DNA of 64,000 nt from Bradyrhizobium sp. Rc3b (lineage in GTDB: Bacteria > Pseudomonadota > Alphaproteobacteria > Rhizobiales > Xanthobacteraceae): contig NZ_FOUS01000016.1 of the NCBI RefSeq assembly GCF_900114915.1, forward strand, positions 113,028-177,027, given 5' to 3'. Numbering within the stretch: the stretch's first letter is position 1; every line of letters starts with the position of its first letter. Under the pieces are notes generated by a model, which searched no databases, was not told the origin of the DNA, and saw only the letters and a list, made by a program, of their open reading frames with translations. Below are positions 43,648 to 53,700 of the stretch, one piece after another. Position numbers and translations under genes: made by a program.

Positions 43648-45879
43648 ATGTATCAGCCTAGAGAACATTTCCCGTCGGGCCACAGATTCGGCATCGAATT
43701 CGGCGGAGCGGTCCTGAGCTTCGAACGCGTAGCCGATGTCCTGCGCCGGCAATGGCCGATCATCGCGGTGTGCACCGGCGCTTCGCTGGCGCTGGTGATC
43801 GTCTATCTGATCATGGCGCAACCCATGTACACGGCGAATGCCCGCATCATGATGGATACCCGTCAGGCGCAGGTGCTGGACAAGGACAGCAACGCCAACA
43901 GCGCCCTCATCGATACCGGATACGTCGATAGCCAGGTCGAGGTCATCAACTCGGACGACCTGATCCTCTCGGTCGTCCGCCGCCTGAAGCTGACGGACGA
44001 TCCGGAGTTCAATGGCTCCAATCCGGGTTTGCTCTCCATCGTCCTCGGCAAGTTCATGGCGTTGTTCAGCTCCGGAGAACCGGCGTCGCAGGAACGACTC
44101 GAGCACGCCGTGGTCGAGCAGGTTCAGAAGAACCTGAGGACGGAACGCGTCCTGACGACCTATGTCTTGTCGCTGAACTATCGCTCGCGAAGCCCTGACA
44201 AGGCCGCCAAGATCGTCAACGCCATCGCCAGCGCCTACCTTGTCGGCGCCCTGGAAGCCAAATATCAGTCCACCAAGCGGGCGACCGAATGGCTTCAGCA
44301 GCGCAGCATCGAGCTGAGCGAGCAGGCAACGGCCAGCGACCGCGCCGTGCAGACCTTCAAGGCCGAAAACAACATCGTCGGAACCAGCCGCGGCCTGATG
44401 TCCGAACAGCAATTGTCGGACCTCAACACCCAGCTGGTTCAAGCGCGGGCGTCGACGGCCGAAGCCAAGGCCCGGCTCGACCGGATCACCGCGATTTCGG
44501 ACCAGGACGTCGCACAATCGACGGTGACCGATGCTCTCAACAACTCGGTCATCACCCGCCTGCGCGCGCAATATCTGGACCTCCAGGCCCAGTATGCCGA
44601 CTGGTCGAGGCGCTATGGCAAGCAACATCTTGCTGCGGTCAATCTGGCCAACAAGATGGAGGAGCTGCGCAAGAACATCGCCGACGAGCTGCATCGGATC
44701 GGCGACGCCTATCGCAGCGACTATGAAATCGCAAAGAGCCGGGAAGCCTCGCTCGAGAAGAACGTAAAGGAACTCGTCGCCCAGGCCGGCGATACCGGCC
44801 AGGCTGCAGTCAAGCTGCGCGATCTCGAAAGCGCCGCCGACACCTACCGCAACCTCTACAACAACTTCCTCGAGAAGCTGCAGAGCGCGACGCAAAATCA
44901 GAGCTTTCCGCTCAGCGAGGCGCGCCTCATCAGCACCGCCACCAAGCCGGATCGCAAGAGCTCGCCGCGCACGGTCCTGGCGCTGGTGGGAGGCCTGGTG
45001 GGCGGCCTGTGCCTCGGCTTCGGCGCCGCCTTTGCCCGTGAGCTGCTCAGCGACGTGTTGCGGACCCCTGGCGAGGTCGAGGACGAGCTCGGCGTGAAGT
45101 GCCTCGGGGTCCTGCCGGACATTCGTCCGCCGACGAAGACTGGCGCGTTGCTTTCGACGTCCGCGAAGACAGGTCCACCCGATCTGTCCCGCTACGTCGT
45201 CGATCATCCATTCTCGCGGTTTGCCGAGACGTTGCGCAACATCAAGGTATCGATCGACGTTGCGCGCCTGACCCGCGAGATCAAGGTGATTGGCATCGTC
45301 TCGTCCCTTCCTAAGGAAGGAAAGACGACGGTGGCGGCCAACTTCGCCCAGTTGATCGCCCTCACCGGACATCGCACGGTGCTGATCGACGGCGATCTGC
45401 ACACGCGTTCGCTCACGCGAGAGCTCGCGCCGAACGCCAAGAGCGGACTGGTAGAGGCGCTCAGCGATCCAGCCAGCCTCGGCTACCATGTGCAGCGAAG
45501 CAAGGAGACAGGGCTGGATTTCCTGCCGTCCGTCGTGGCCTCCCGCATGGTCAATTCGGCAGACGTCATTGGATCGAAGGCGATGGCCGATCTGCTCAAG
45601 GTGCTGAAGGAGCACTACGAGTATATCGTGATCGATCTTGCCCCGGTGATGCCGGTGGCGGATTCAAAGGCCGTCAGCTTCCTGATCGATGCCATGGTCT
45701 ATGTAATCGAGTGGGGGCAGACGACACGAAGCGCCCTTCAGGAGTCGGTTTCCGGGTCGGAAGTCCTGCAGAAGAAATTGCTCGGCGCCGTGCTCAACCG
45801 CGCCAATCCGAAGATGCTCAAGCGCATCGAGGCGTACAAGGGCAAGCACCACAACAGCTATTACGTCGAGCATGCCTAA
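43648..45879 (+). CDS. Wzc/ExoP-type polysaccharide co-polymerase and tyrosine autokinase
   Basis: Inner-membrane protein of 743 residues that sets chain length and helps export. A Wzz domain with its first membrane helix (QWPIIAVCTGASLALVIVYLI) precedes a long periplasmic coiled region; the second helix is VLALVGGLVGGLCLGFGAAF. The cytoplasmic BY-kinase domain has Walker A SSLPKEGKTT (about residues 552-561), Walker A' LIDGDLHTRSLT (about 580) and Walker B YIVIDLAPVMPVADS (about 657). The C-terminal tyrosine cluster is reduced to the pair in NSYYVEHA, fewer than in Wzc. A terminator follows. It fits as partner of the missing outer-membrane exporter. Confidence 0.95.
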   Translation: MYQPREHFPSGHRFGIEFGGAVLSFERVADVLRRQWPIIAVCTGASLALVIVYLIMAQPMYTANARIMMDTRQAQVLDKDSNANSALIDTGYVDSQVEVINSDDLILSVVRRLKLTDDPEFNGSNPGLLSIVLGKFMALFSSGEPASQERLEHAVVEQVQKNLRTERVLTTYVLSLNYRSRSPDKAAKIVNAIASAYLVGALEAKYQSTKRATEWLQQRSIELSEQATASDRAVQTFKAENNIVGTSRGLMSEQQLSDLNTQLVQARASTAEAKARLDRITAISDQDVAQSTVTDALNNSVITRLRAQYLDLQAQYADWSRRYGKQHLAAVNLANKMEELRKNIADELHRIGDAYRSDYEIAKSREASLEKNVKELVAQAGDTGQAAVKLRDLESAADTYRNLYNNFLEKLQSATQNQSFPLSEARLISTATKPDRKSSPRTVLALVGGLVGGLCLGFGAAFARELLSDVLRTPGEVEDELGVKCLGVLPDIRPPTKTGALLSTSAKTGPPDLSRYVVDHPFSRFAETLRNIKVSIDVARLTREIKVIGIVSSLPKEGKTTVAANFAQLIALTGHRTVLIDGDLHTRSLTRELAPNAKSGLVEALSDPASLGYHVQRSKETGLDFLPSVVASRMVNSADVIGSKAMADLLKVLKEHYEYIVIDLAPVMPVADSKAVSFLIDAMVYVIEWGQTTRSALQESVSGSEVLQKKLLGAVLNRANPKMLKRIEAYKGKHHNSYYVEHA

Positions 45880-46255
45880 AAGGCAGAGGCGCGGCGCCGC
45901 GCCCAGCCGAATTGTAAAGACGTCGGGCCCGCTGCCATTTGGCAGCGGGCCTTTTTTTCGCGTCTTGCGCAACTGTCGCCTGAAGAGGAACGAGCGCGCC
46001 TTCGCACCACGAGACGGAAGATTGCGCCGAGCCCACCTCCGACTGCTGAGGCCTCCGTATTCGTCCGGAATCCACAACTTGCAGTTATTGCTCTAGCCAA
46101 AAGCAAGGATTGACGAAGGCGACGATGGCGAGGACAGTGCGCCAATTGGCAATCATTCATCGGTAATGCGAGACAATCCGGTCCTCGATGCTTCAAACTG
46201 CTGAAACTTTGGGCATCTTTCTTTCTGGGTTCCCTGAGGCTAACCTCGGCTGATA
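45880..46255. other. Intergenic region with the wzc terminator
   Basis: After the terminator at 45926-45958 I see no gene and no striking repeat in this 376-bp gap; its 3' part is presumably the promoter of the small membrane-protein gene. Confidence 0.5.
45926..45958 (+). terminator. Rho-independent terminator of the wzc operon
   Basis: GGCCCGCTGCC pairs perfectly with GGCAGCGGGCC around an ATTT loop (11-bp stem), directly followed by seven T residues, 47 bp after the stop of the Wzc-like gene. Confidence 0.92.
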
Positions 46256-46570
46256 TTGTCGTTCATTTCCGGCGGGCTCGGAATGCTGATCGTCCTGACG
46301 ATTTTGACTATTTGGGTTCTGCTCAACATCCTGTTCGTGTTGATCGTGGTTCCCCCCCGTAAACCGCGTCCCCAGCCGATGGCGACGACACTCTCACCCG
46401 CGCCCATCGACCCGAGTCAAAGGGAAATCGAGCAGGACGAACCCTTCTCGATCCGCCATGTCATCGTTTCCGTCGCGATGGGAGCTTTCTTCGTGCTGGT
46501 GCCGCCGTTGCTTGCCTTGCGCGACGCGATCATGCGGCTCTTCAGCAGGTCGTCGAGAGACGGAACCTGA
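46256..46570 (+). CDS. Small two-helix membrane protein
   Basis: About 104 residues with two hydrophobic segments: residues 9-32 (GMLIVLTILTIWVLLNILFVLIVV) and about 68-88 (HVIVSVAMGAFFVLVPPLLAL), joined by a proline-rich polar loop. The longest start is TTG 46256; ATG 46283 would still keep most of the first helix. No family is recognised. It lies convergent with the sugar-phosphate transferase gene. A hairpin at 46562-46590 overlaps its stop. Confidence 0.65.
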   Translation: MSFISGGLGMLIVLTILTIWVLLNILFVLIVVPPRKPRPQPMATTLSPAPIDPSQREIEQDEPFSIRHVIVSVAMGAFFVLVPPLLALRDAIMRLFSRSSRDGT

Positions 46571-46590
46571 TCCCTCGAGGATCCGGTTCC
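46562..46590. terminator. Near-perfect hairpin between convergent genes
   Basis: GGAACCTGATCC and GGATCCGGTTCC pair over 12 bp with one mismatch around CTCGA. It spans the stop of the small membrane gene and lies 23 bp from the end of the convergent transferase gene. No T run is present, so a bidirectional terminator is possible only. Confidence 0.45.
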
Positions 46591-46612
46591 GGACAGTGAA
46601 GAAATTGAACGA

Positions 46613-48043
46613 CTAATATGCTTCCTGGAACATCACTGCGGACGCCGTCCGGGCCATAATCTTCAGGTCGAGCCAGATACTCCAGTTGCTGACGTACCAG
46701 ACGTCATATTCGACCCGCTTCTCCATCAGATCGATCGTCGGCGTTTCCCCCCTGAACCCGTTCACCTGGGCCCAGCCGGTCAGGCCCGGCTTCATGTGAT
46801 GCCGGTAGACGTACTTGCTGATGATCTCGTCATAGTAATTGTCATGGGCCAGCGCGTGGGGGCGCGGCCCAACCAGCGACATATCCCCGCGCAGCACGTT
46901 CCAGAGCTGCGGCAGTTCGTCGATGCTCGTCATGCGAAGGAAGCGCCCGATCTTGGTGACCCGAGCATCCCTCTTGGTCGCCTGGGCAATCGTTTCGCCG
47001 TTCTCGCAGACTGTCATGCTCCGGAACTTCCAGATCTCGAACGGCCTGCCATTGAAGCCGCGGCGCGACTGGCGAAATATGACGGCTCCCGGGGAGTCCA
47101 GCTTGATCAGCACGGCAACGGTGAGCAGCAGCGGCGTCAAGACTACGAGCGCGAACAGGGCCACGCCGACGTCGAGACAGCGCTTTTGCAGCCGCTCGAG
47201 AATGGTGAGAGGCGGCCGCTGGATTTCGACCGCTACGGTTCCACTGACCGGCAGGAAAGGACGAGCCACCAGATCCGCGACCGGATCGTCCGGCAGCAGG
47301 CGTATCGGCTGCGGGACCGCGCGCAGATATGGCCCGAGCTTGCGGAGCATCGGCAATTCGTTCCAGTCGATCGCAAGCAGATATTCATCGACGTCGGCCG
47401 AGCGCGACTGACGGATCACGTCGCGAATCTGCCGCTCCCAATGGCCGTCATCCCGGTCGTCGCCAAGCACGAAATGGCGCATGACGTCGAAGCCATTTCT
47501 CCGCAGGTCCTTGAAGCGGCTGGAGGTGAAGTCGAGCGGCTTGAGGCTGAGCAGGATCACCTTGCGATCGACCAATCGGCTTCGCGCAAAGCTCGTACCG
47601 AACACCGCCTGCCAGACGAAGCGGAGGCTGACCAAACCAAGTCCGCCGATCACGGCAAATACGATGACGGTGCCGCGGGAGAGGTTGTCGGTTGATTTCA
47701 GCAGGAAGGCCGCAACGGCAAGGATCGTCAGCGACGTCAGCCAGATAAACACCGCCTTTCGAAGCTGCCAGACGATGTTGAGCAAGCGGTGGGTGGCGTA
47801 GACATCCCGGAAATAGGCGACTGCGACGAACACCACGCCGACAAACAACCCCGCTCCCACCGAAGCGCCGTCGGCGGGTGAAGCGACGGCCGCGCCGTAC
47901 AGCGAAGCCCCGGCGGCATAGCTCAACAAGATCAGCAAAAAGTCAGCCGCCATGACGACGATCTGAAATGGCCTCTGAAGAGCGCTGCCGCGCATCGACG
48001 ACAGCGTGTGAGTGTTTTCAGAACCATAAGTTGCAACAGCCAT
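46613..48043 (-). CDS. Undecaprenyl-phosphate glucose phosphotransferase-like enzyme (WcaJ/PssY type)
   Basis: Starts polysaccharide synthesis by moving a sugar-1-phosphate, often glucose or galactose, onto the polyprenyl carrier in the inner membrane. The 476 residues have four N-terminal helices, a central CoA-binding-like domain (VILLSLKPLDFTSSRF) and a fifth helix (CLDVGVALFALVVLTPLLL). The catalytic domain has KFRSMTV, RDARVTKIGRFLRMTSIDELPQLWNVLRGDMSLVGPRP and HHMKPGLTGWAQVNGFRGE. These are the complete polyprenyl glycosyl-phosphotransferase signatures. It is divergent from the phosphatase gene across a 615-bp gap. Confidence 0.93.
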   Translation of the reverse strand: MAVATYGSENTHTLSSMRGSALQRPFQIVVMAADFLLILLSYAAGASLYGAAVASPADGASVGAGLFVGVVFVAVAYFRDVYATHRLLNIVWQLRKAVFIWLTSLTILAVAAFLLKSTDNLSRGTVIVFAVIGGLGLVSLRFVWQAVFGTSFARSRLVDRKVILLSLKPLDFTSSRFKDLRRNGFDVMRHFVLGDDRDDGHWERQIRDVIRQSRSADVDEYLLAIDWNELPMLRKLGPYLRAVPQPIRLLPDDPVADLVARPFLPVSGTVAVEIQRPPLTILERLQKRCLDVGVALFALVVLTPLLLTVAVLIKLDSPGAVIFRQSRRGFNGRPFEIWKFRSMTVCENGETIAQATKRDARVTKIGRFLRMTSIDELPQLWNVLRGDMSLVGPRPHALAHDNYYDEIISKYVYRHHMKPGLTGWAQVNGFRGETPTIDLMEKRVEYDVWYVSNWSIWLDLKIMARTASAVMFQEAY

Positions 48044-48658
48044 TCGTACCTCTGTCTATCGAGAGAGTGTCTGACGCTCATCGTGATGCTGAAGACTCGT
48101 CACTTCCCCGCACGGAAAGTGTTGAGTGATCGCAGCGACATTGTGGCGCTGCACGCAAAACTTTTGCGGCGCACGGATCATGCGTCGTGTTGAAATGCGC
48201 AGCGAAATTCGACGCGCTGAAAATGTCGTCACAGTGATGACATATGAGCGAACGCGTTGCCCTATTTTGAATCAAGTTCCACGTCCACCGCGATGCTTTG
48301 CCGTCGTGTGAGCGACTCCTCGCTCATCTTTCAGGCGATGGAATCCCTCGGCGAAGCACAATGAGTCATTTGCGAGAATTTCGATGATTTTCTATCTGGG
48401 CGTGCGATGCGAAATTGCGCCAAGGCATGCATCTTTGCTGCACTCTCGCCTTGAGCGATGCAATCCTGCGGACCGACCATTCGCACCGCCGGTCGCATAC
48501 CCCAGGTGGGCAAAAAATGCCGCGCCCTTCTTTTGGCGTGATCGAGCCGGAGAACAAGGACGCTCCCTCGCCAATTTCACGTCGTTCGTGTTGGATGGAA
48601 GCTCTCCGGTGCCGGCGACTTGGGGAAATTTTTTCGACCACCCGATCGATTGAGCGCC
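48044..48658. other. Long divergent intergenic region of the transferase and phosphatase genes
   Basis: This 615-bp gap between two divergent genes contains the palindrome CGCAAAA-C-TTTTGCG (48154-48168) and six TGCGA/TCGCA copies (48128-48495), more than the one expected. I see no gene; short frames here lack ribosome sites and family likeness. It resembles the region 42429-43048 in composition. Confidence 0.5.
48154..48168. promoter_or_regulatory. A/T-core palindrome upstream of the transferase gene
   Basis: CGCAAAA-C-TTTTGCG is a 7-1-7 perfect inverted repeat about 110 bp upstream of the minus-strand transferase gene. It shares the pattern CRAAAA-N-TTTTYG with the site at 22102-22116. Confidence 0.45.
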
Positions 48659-49396
48659 ATGATATCTCTCGCCCGACCACGCCCGCCTATGCCCAAACCG
48701 CAATTGCCGGAGGGAGTCCGCATCTATGCGATCTCGGACATTCATGGATGCGCACATCTCCTCCAGCCGATGTTGCGGGTGATCGACGCCGACATCGCCT
48801 GCAGCCGGCCGCGCTACGCGATCGAGGTCTTCATGGGCGATTACATCGATCGCGGCCCGGATACGCGCTCCACCCTCGACGTCCTCGTCGAACGGAGCCG
48901 CCGGGGCAACGCGGTCTTCCTCAAAGGGAATCACGAGGCATTTCTGGTGAGGGTGTTCGAAGACCCTTCACTGTTCGAGGATTGGATTGCCGTCGGCGGG
49001 ACCCAGACGCTGATGTCCTACGGGCTCGCGCCGCCGGACCTGAAGCGCGACGAGCCGGCATCGATCATGCGCGATCTGATTCGGGCGATGCCCACCGAGC
49101 ATCTGGAATTCCTGGACAATCTGCGGCTGAGCTTCAGTTGCGGAGACTTCTTCTTCGTTCACGCCGGCGTTCGCCCCGGCGTTCCATTGGCCGAGCAGAC
49201 GGAGCGCGATCTACTCTGGATTCGCGAAGAATTCCTGCGCAGCGAGGAGCAGTTCGGCAAGTACATCGTGCATGGCCATACGCCGGTCCGCAGCGCCGAA
49301 TTCATGGCGAACCGCGTCAACATCGACACCGGCGCCTATGCGACCGGCAACCTCACCCTGATGAGCATCCAGGGCAGCCGCATGCTCGCGGTATGA
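48659..49396 (+). CDS. PPP-type metallophosphoesterase
   Basis: Cytoplasmic two-metal phosphatase of 245 residues, like bacterial serine/threonine or diadenosine-tetraphosphate phosphatases. The metal motifs are all present: ISDIHG, MGDYIDRG, KGNHEAF, then FFFVHAGVRPG and VHGHTPV. ATG 48659 is my choice; a TTG at 48620 and ATG 48689 are alternatives. It is next to the polysaccharide initiating-transferase gene and could act on the phosphorylated Wzc-like kinase, though serine/threonine phosphatases usually do not reverse tyrosine phosphorylation. That link is speculative. Confidence 0.88.
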   Translation: MISLARPRPPMPKPQLPEGVRIYAISDIHGCAHLLQPMLRVIDADIACSRPRYAIEVFMGDYIDRGPDTRSTLDVLVERSRRGNAVFLKGNHEAFLVRVFEDPSLFEDWIAVGGTQTLMSYGLAPPDLKRDEPASIMRDLIRAMPTEHLEFLDNLRLSFSCGDFFFVHAGVRPGVPLAEQTERDLLWIREEFLRSEEQFGKYIVHGHTPVRSAEFMANRVNIDTGAYATGNLTLMSIQGSRMLAV

Positions 49397-49456
49397 CGCG
49401 GAGCCTTGGTTCGCGACGGCTAGCCCACCGGACCATGGCATCGACCTCGACCGGAT

Positions 49457-49735
49457 CTAGTTGAGCAAGCGGGGCTTTTCCAGCCGCGCGCGTGTTTCGG
49501 CCATCCAATCGTTCCAAGCTCGCTCGTGCTTGACGTAAAGCTCCAGCCAGCGCTCCCCATGTCTGTCCTGTCGGACACGGCGCGTCTCGACAAGCAAATC
49601 GGCCCCGGGGCGGGAGCTCGGATTATCCAGCGCTTCGAACTCGACCGTCTCCGAGATCGTCAGCCCGACAAGCACGCGTTGTCCGGCGCCATCAACGATG
49701 TAACGCCGCGGCGCATCCTTCTTGGGTTCGCTCAT
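49457..49735 (-). CDS. Small hypothetical cytoplasmic protein
   Basis: A 92-residue protein starting MSEPKKDAPRRYIVDGAGQRVLVGLTISETVEFEALD, with a longer start at 49750 possible. Predicted beta strands are followed by a charged helix (RWLELYVKHERAWNDWMAETRARL). There is no signal or membrane segment. I do not recognise a family, though the composition and convergent position with the phosphatase gene suggest a real gene. Confidence 0.7.
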   Translation of the reverse strand: MSEPKKDAPRRYIVDGAGQRVLVGLTISETVEFEALDNPSSRPGADLLVETRRVRQDRHGERWLELYVKHERAWNDWMAETRARLEKPRLLN

Positions 49736-49787
49736 CTCGTCATGCCCCATCGTACCAGTGAGATCCCGCCAGCGAATCGGACGTTGC

Positions 49788-49961
49788 CTAAAAGGCTCGT
49801 CGAGGGTGGCCGAACGTCGAGGTGGGAGTCGGTCCGGTCATTCGGCGCGAGGCGCCGCGGGACGGGTTCGCAGGGCTTCGTTGCACGCGCCAAGCGCGTA
49901 GCGCGTATCCCAAGGTGAGGCCAGCGCCGAAAATGAAAGCGGAGAGGAATGTAGAAGTCAT
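49788..49961 (-). CDS. Short single-helix membrane peptide, hypothetical
   Basis: A 57-residue frame starting MTSTFLSAFIFGAGLTLGYALRA, a plausible membrane helix, followed by a basic, serine- and proline-rich tail. The helix and strand orientation fit a small membrane protein, but the tail looks like low-complexity GC coding. There is no family match in my memory. Low confidence. Confidence 0.35.
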   Translation of the reverse strand: MTSTFLSAFIFGAGLTLGYALRAWRVQRSPANPSRGASRRMTGPTPTSTFGHPRRAF

Positions 49962-50307
49962 GGGAGTCGCCCTAGATAGTCCGGGACTCATCAAGAGCGA
50001 GCAGTGTGTCGACATCATGGTTCTTGCCGACTTCGGGCGCCGAAAGATTGTTCATACCTGACCTCTTACGTGCATGCAGCACAATCCCGTGCATTGATCG
50101 CTGCGATCAAGATCACTCATTAGAGTCACTCCATATAAAGAGATGTCCTCGCGATCCCGATCTGTCCGAAGGCTGCTGCCGTCGAACGGACCTGGCACGC
50201 CCTCCCACGAACAGGAAATTTCGGGCCAACCGGCCAATCCATGCCCTTGCAACCAGTCGGGACCCGTCGCATTATTTCGCATCTCATATTACGAGGGATT
50301 CAATCCA
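49962..50307. other. Intergenic region upstream of the small secreted protein
   Basis: The 346-bp gap holds a perfect 7-3-7 inverted repeat TTGATCG-CTG-CGATCAA at 50094-50110. Its half-sites look like CRP/FNR-type boxes, but the total length is 17 rather than 14 bp. Nothing else with coding likeness is seen. Confidence 0.45.
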
Positions 50308-50574
50308 ATGAACGTCCGCGCCCTTATTCCATCCATTGCCCTGTCCGCTCTCGGTCTCGCTTTGACAGCATCCGTAGCACCGGCCGCCGAGCTGGCGGTT
50401 GCTCCAGCACATCAGCGCGCGGCCTACGCGCAAACCGGGGTCGTGCTGTGGGATGACGTTTATCCGCCCGCGATCTACGGCCCGCAACTTCGCTCCGTCG
50501 AAGAAGTCGCAGCCATGAAGGCGCAGGCGCGTCCGGTGTCCCAGCGCTGGTGGGGCTATTGGTACGTTCGGTGA
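50308..50574 (+). CDS. Small periplasmic protein, hypothetical
   Basis: An 88-residue exported protein. The signal peptide MNVRALIPSIALSALGLAL... ends near APAAELA. The mature part is about 60 residues, rich in aromatics (VVLWDDVYPPAIYGPQLR, RWWGYWYVR). GAGGG sits ten bases before ATG 50308; longer frames to 50143 are not supported by a ribosome site. A good terminator follows. The function is not recognised; small proteins of this kind are common in rhizobia. Confidence 0.75.
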   Translation: MNVRALIPSIALSALGLALTASVAPAAELAVAPAHQRAAYAQTGVVLWDDVYPPAIYGPQLRSVEEVAAMKAQARPVSQRWWGYWYVR

Positions 50575-50628
50575 GCGCGGGAGCGCTTAGCTAGGAGCCA
50601 CCTTCGACCCAGCGACCTTCGACCACAG

Positions 50629-50666
50629 ACCGCCGATCCACCGGATAGCTGGTGGCGGCGGTTTTT
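50629..50666 (+). terminator. Terminator of the small periplasmic protein gene
   Basis: A stem ACCGCCG(AT)CCACC / GGTGGCGGCGGT with a two-base bulge and an eight-base loop is followed by TTTT. It ends the plus-strand gene before the convergent giant gene. Confidence 0.75.
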
Positions 50667-50752
50667 GTGTGGGCTCGCGCGCCGATTGCCGGACGGCGGC
50701 TCCGGAGACAGGCCGGCAGGCGGCCAACGCCTTCTCCGAAGCCGGTTCCCTC

Positions 50753-53700
50753 TCAGCTCAACAGGAAGTTGCTGTTGTGCAGCGTGCCGCTCGCATTCTG
50801 CAGGCTCACATCCATATCACTCGTTCCGTCGCCATCGATATCGATCTGAAGATAGTCGTTACCCGGCCCGAAGTTCTGCAGATGAGCCGAGGCATGATTG
50901 CCGCCGAGCAACGCCGCATTCTCCACGTACTCGATGTGACCGCCGGCGACGCTGATGCCTGAGAACGTAAAGCTGTCATTGTCGGCATCGAAACTGTGAA
51001 TGGTATCCGCGGAACCGGCGGCGGAATCCGCCGTGCTGACGAAGCGGAAGTTGTCATGGCCCGCACTGGCGAAGATCTCATCCGCACCGGCGCCGGCAGT
51101 GATCGTGGTGTTACCCGACGCATTGCCGATCGTGATCCTGTCGAAATTCGCGGCGGCATTGACGGTTTCGACATTGGTCACCGTGATGTCATAGACATTC
51201 GCGTTGAAGTTCAGAGTGTCGTCGCCGCCGCCGAGATCGATCGCGTTCGCCGGGCTGCCCTGCAACGTCAGAATGTCGTCCGACGAGCTCCCGTTGAGCA
51301 GATTCACGTTCCACAGATTGTCGAACGAATTGCTGCCTGCGGCGAGATTCAGGACGTTGGCCGTCCCTTCACCGAGATTGACCGACACTCCGGACACGGT
51401 GTTCAGAAGCGTGACCATATCGTCCGACGGGTTGAGATTTCCGGTAAAATCACTGCCGTTGAGGTTTTCGACACCAGTGATGCTGACCGAATTCACCCCA
51501 TTGGCGAGCGACACCAGATCGTTTCCACCGCCCATGTCGATGACGATGCCGTCGACGGTATTCGTCAAGCTGACTGAATTATCGCCGGAATTGCCGTTGA
51601 TGTGCTCGACGCTGAGCGCGGCGAATGCCGCGAAGTTTCCGTTGAGAACGATCGTATCCTCGCCATCGCCGAGGTCGACCGCGACGCCGTTGGCCGCGGC
51701 GATCGCACCGGTCACGGTCAAGGTGTCGTCGCTCGCGGTTCCGTGCACGTGGTTGACGTCGTAGATGTTCACGAACGAGTTCGCGCCGGCTGCGAGATTC
51801 ATCGTATTGTCGCCGTTGCCGAGGCTGATGTTCAGGCCTGTGACAATCGTCGATAAGGTGAGCACGTCGTTGACGCCGGGCGTCACGCCGAAATCGGACC
51901 CGCCGACTCCCTCGACACCGATCAGGCTGAGCGTGTTGGCGCCGCCCGCGAGACTGAGCTGATCATTGCCACCCCCGAGGTCAACGACCAGTCCGTTGGC
52001 GGTCGTCGTGAGGTTGACGAACTCGTCGTTGCCGTTGCCGACAAGGTTTTCGACACCCGAGAGATTGAGCGTGTAACCGTTACCGAAGGTGCCGTTGAGC
52101 AGGACGGTATCGCCCGTCCCGGCTCCCAGATTGATCCCGTGTCCGAAGATGTTGGCTCCGACGCGAAGATAATCATCTCCAGCCGTTCCGATCACGGGTG
52201 CCGTGTTAGAGAACTGTTGCGTCGAGAGGTCGATCGGACTGCCCGAAGCTCCCGACGACAACAGCACGATGGCGTCGCTGAACTGCAGCGCTTCGACATT
52301 GGTCAGACTGTCGGTGCCGTCGCGATTCACGACATTGTCTTGAACCTGGATGGTTCCCGCCGTCGTGACGGTGTATTGCGATTGCGTACCCGAGAAGATC
52401 ACCATGTCGGTGCCGGCGCCGCCGTCGATCGTATCGTTGCCGCCCTGGCCGGTGATGCCGTCGTTGCCGCCGCCTGCGTTGATCGTGTCGCCACTACCGC
52501 CGCCGAAGAAGAACTCGTTATTCGAGCCGCCGACGAGCGTGTCGGCCTGGTTCGACCCCTGGACGCTGTTGACGCCTCCCGTGATGAAGTCTGCGCCGGC
52601 CGCACCGCTCACAATTCCCGTCGAAAGATCGACGGAAACTCCGCCCCCGCTCGCCTGAGAATACGAGACCCGCGTATTGCCGTTGCCGGTGATGGTGTCG
52701 TTACCGAGCAGGCCTTCGAACAGGTTGAAGGTGCCGAACGATCCGGCCGAAGTCACGCCGGTGAAGCCCGCGGCATTGTAGGTGTCGTTCAGGTTGCTGC
52801 CGGTCGCGCTGTTGACGCCCACATAGGTATCCGTGCCGATGGAGCCGCCGCCGGTCGCAGTTCCCGCCTGCAGGTTGACCGTCACCGCATCGGTCGCGCT
52901 GGAATAGATGATGCGGGTGTTGCCATTGCCGGTGATCCCATCGTTGCCGGCCAGACCTTCGAACTGGTTGAAGTTGCCGTTGTTGCCGACGTTGTTGGTT
53001 GCGGCGTTCTGGAAACCAACGGCGCCGAAATTCGTGGCCGTGAAGACGTCGTTGAACGTGGTGCCCTGGGCACCCTCGATTCGGCGGAACGTATCATTGC
53101 CGATCGAACCGTCACCGGTCGCGGTGCCTGCCGTGAAGTCGATGGTGACCGGGCCGGTGGAGAAGTAGATGTTATTATAGCTGATGACATCGAAGCCACC
53201 GCGGCCGTCGATGAAGTCGTCACCGGCAAGTCCGGTGAAGGTCTCCGTGGCCGTGGTGATATCGCTGCCGCTGATGGTGTCGTTGAACATCGAGGCCATC
53301 ACGGCGTTGACGCCGCCGAACGTATCGTTGCCCGTGGATAAGTCACCGCTTGCAGTACCTGCCAGCAGATCGACCGTCACCGCGCCGGTGGCGTTGGTGA
53401 ATGCAACGCGCGTGTTGCCGTTACCGGTGATGCTGTCGTTACCTCCCATGCCGATGAATTCGTTGAAGGTGAGGTTGGAACCGGCATTTTGACTGCCCCC
53501 GCTGAAGCCAACGGCGTTGAAGACGTCCGCAGCGTTCGAGCCGCGCACTGACTCGACCGATCGCAGCGTGTCGGTGCCGACCGTCGCGGCGTCGCCTGTC
53601 ACGGTTCCCGAGGCCAGTTGAACGTTGATCCCGCCCACTGCGGCCGGGTCGAGCGCGTAGTCCGCCCGATCGAAGCCAGCCCGGCCGTCGATGAAGTCAT

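Noticed and set aside
43465..45615. A 716-codon open frame antisense to the Wzc-like gene
   Set aside because: The sense strand encodes an intact BY-kinase with all Walker motifs; the antisense product has no family likeness.
50094..50110. TTGATCG-CTG-CGATCAA as a FixK/FNR box
   Set aside because: The symmetry is right but the site is 17 bp, while FNR/FixK boxes are 14 bp with a four-base core between TTGAT and ATCAA; left as an unassigned palindrome.
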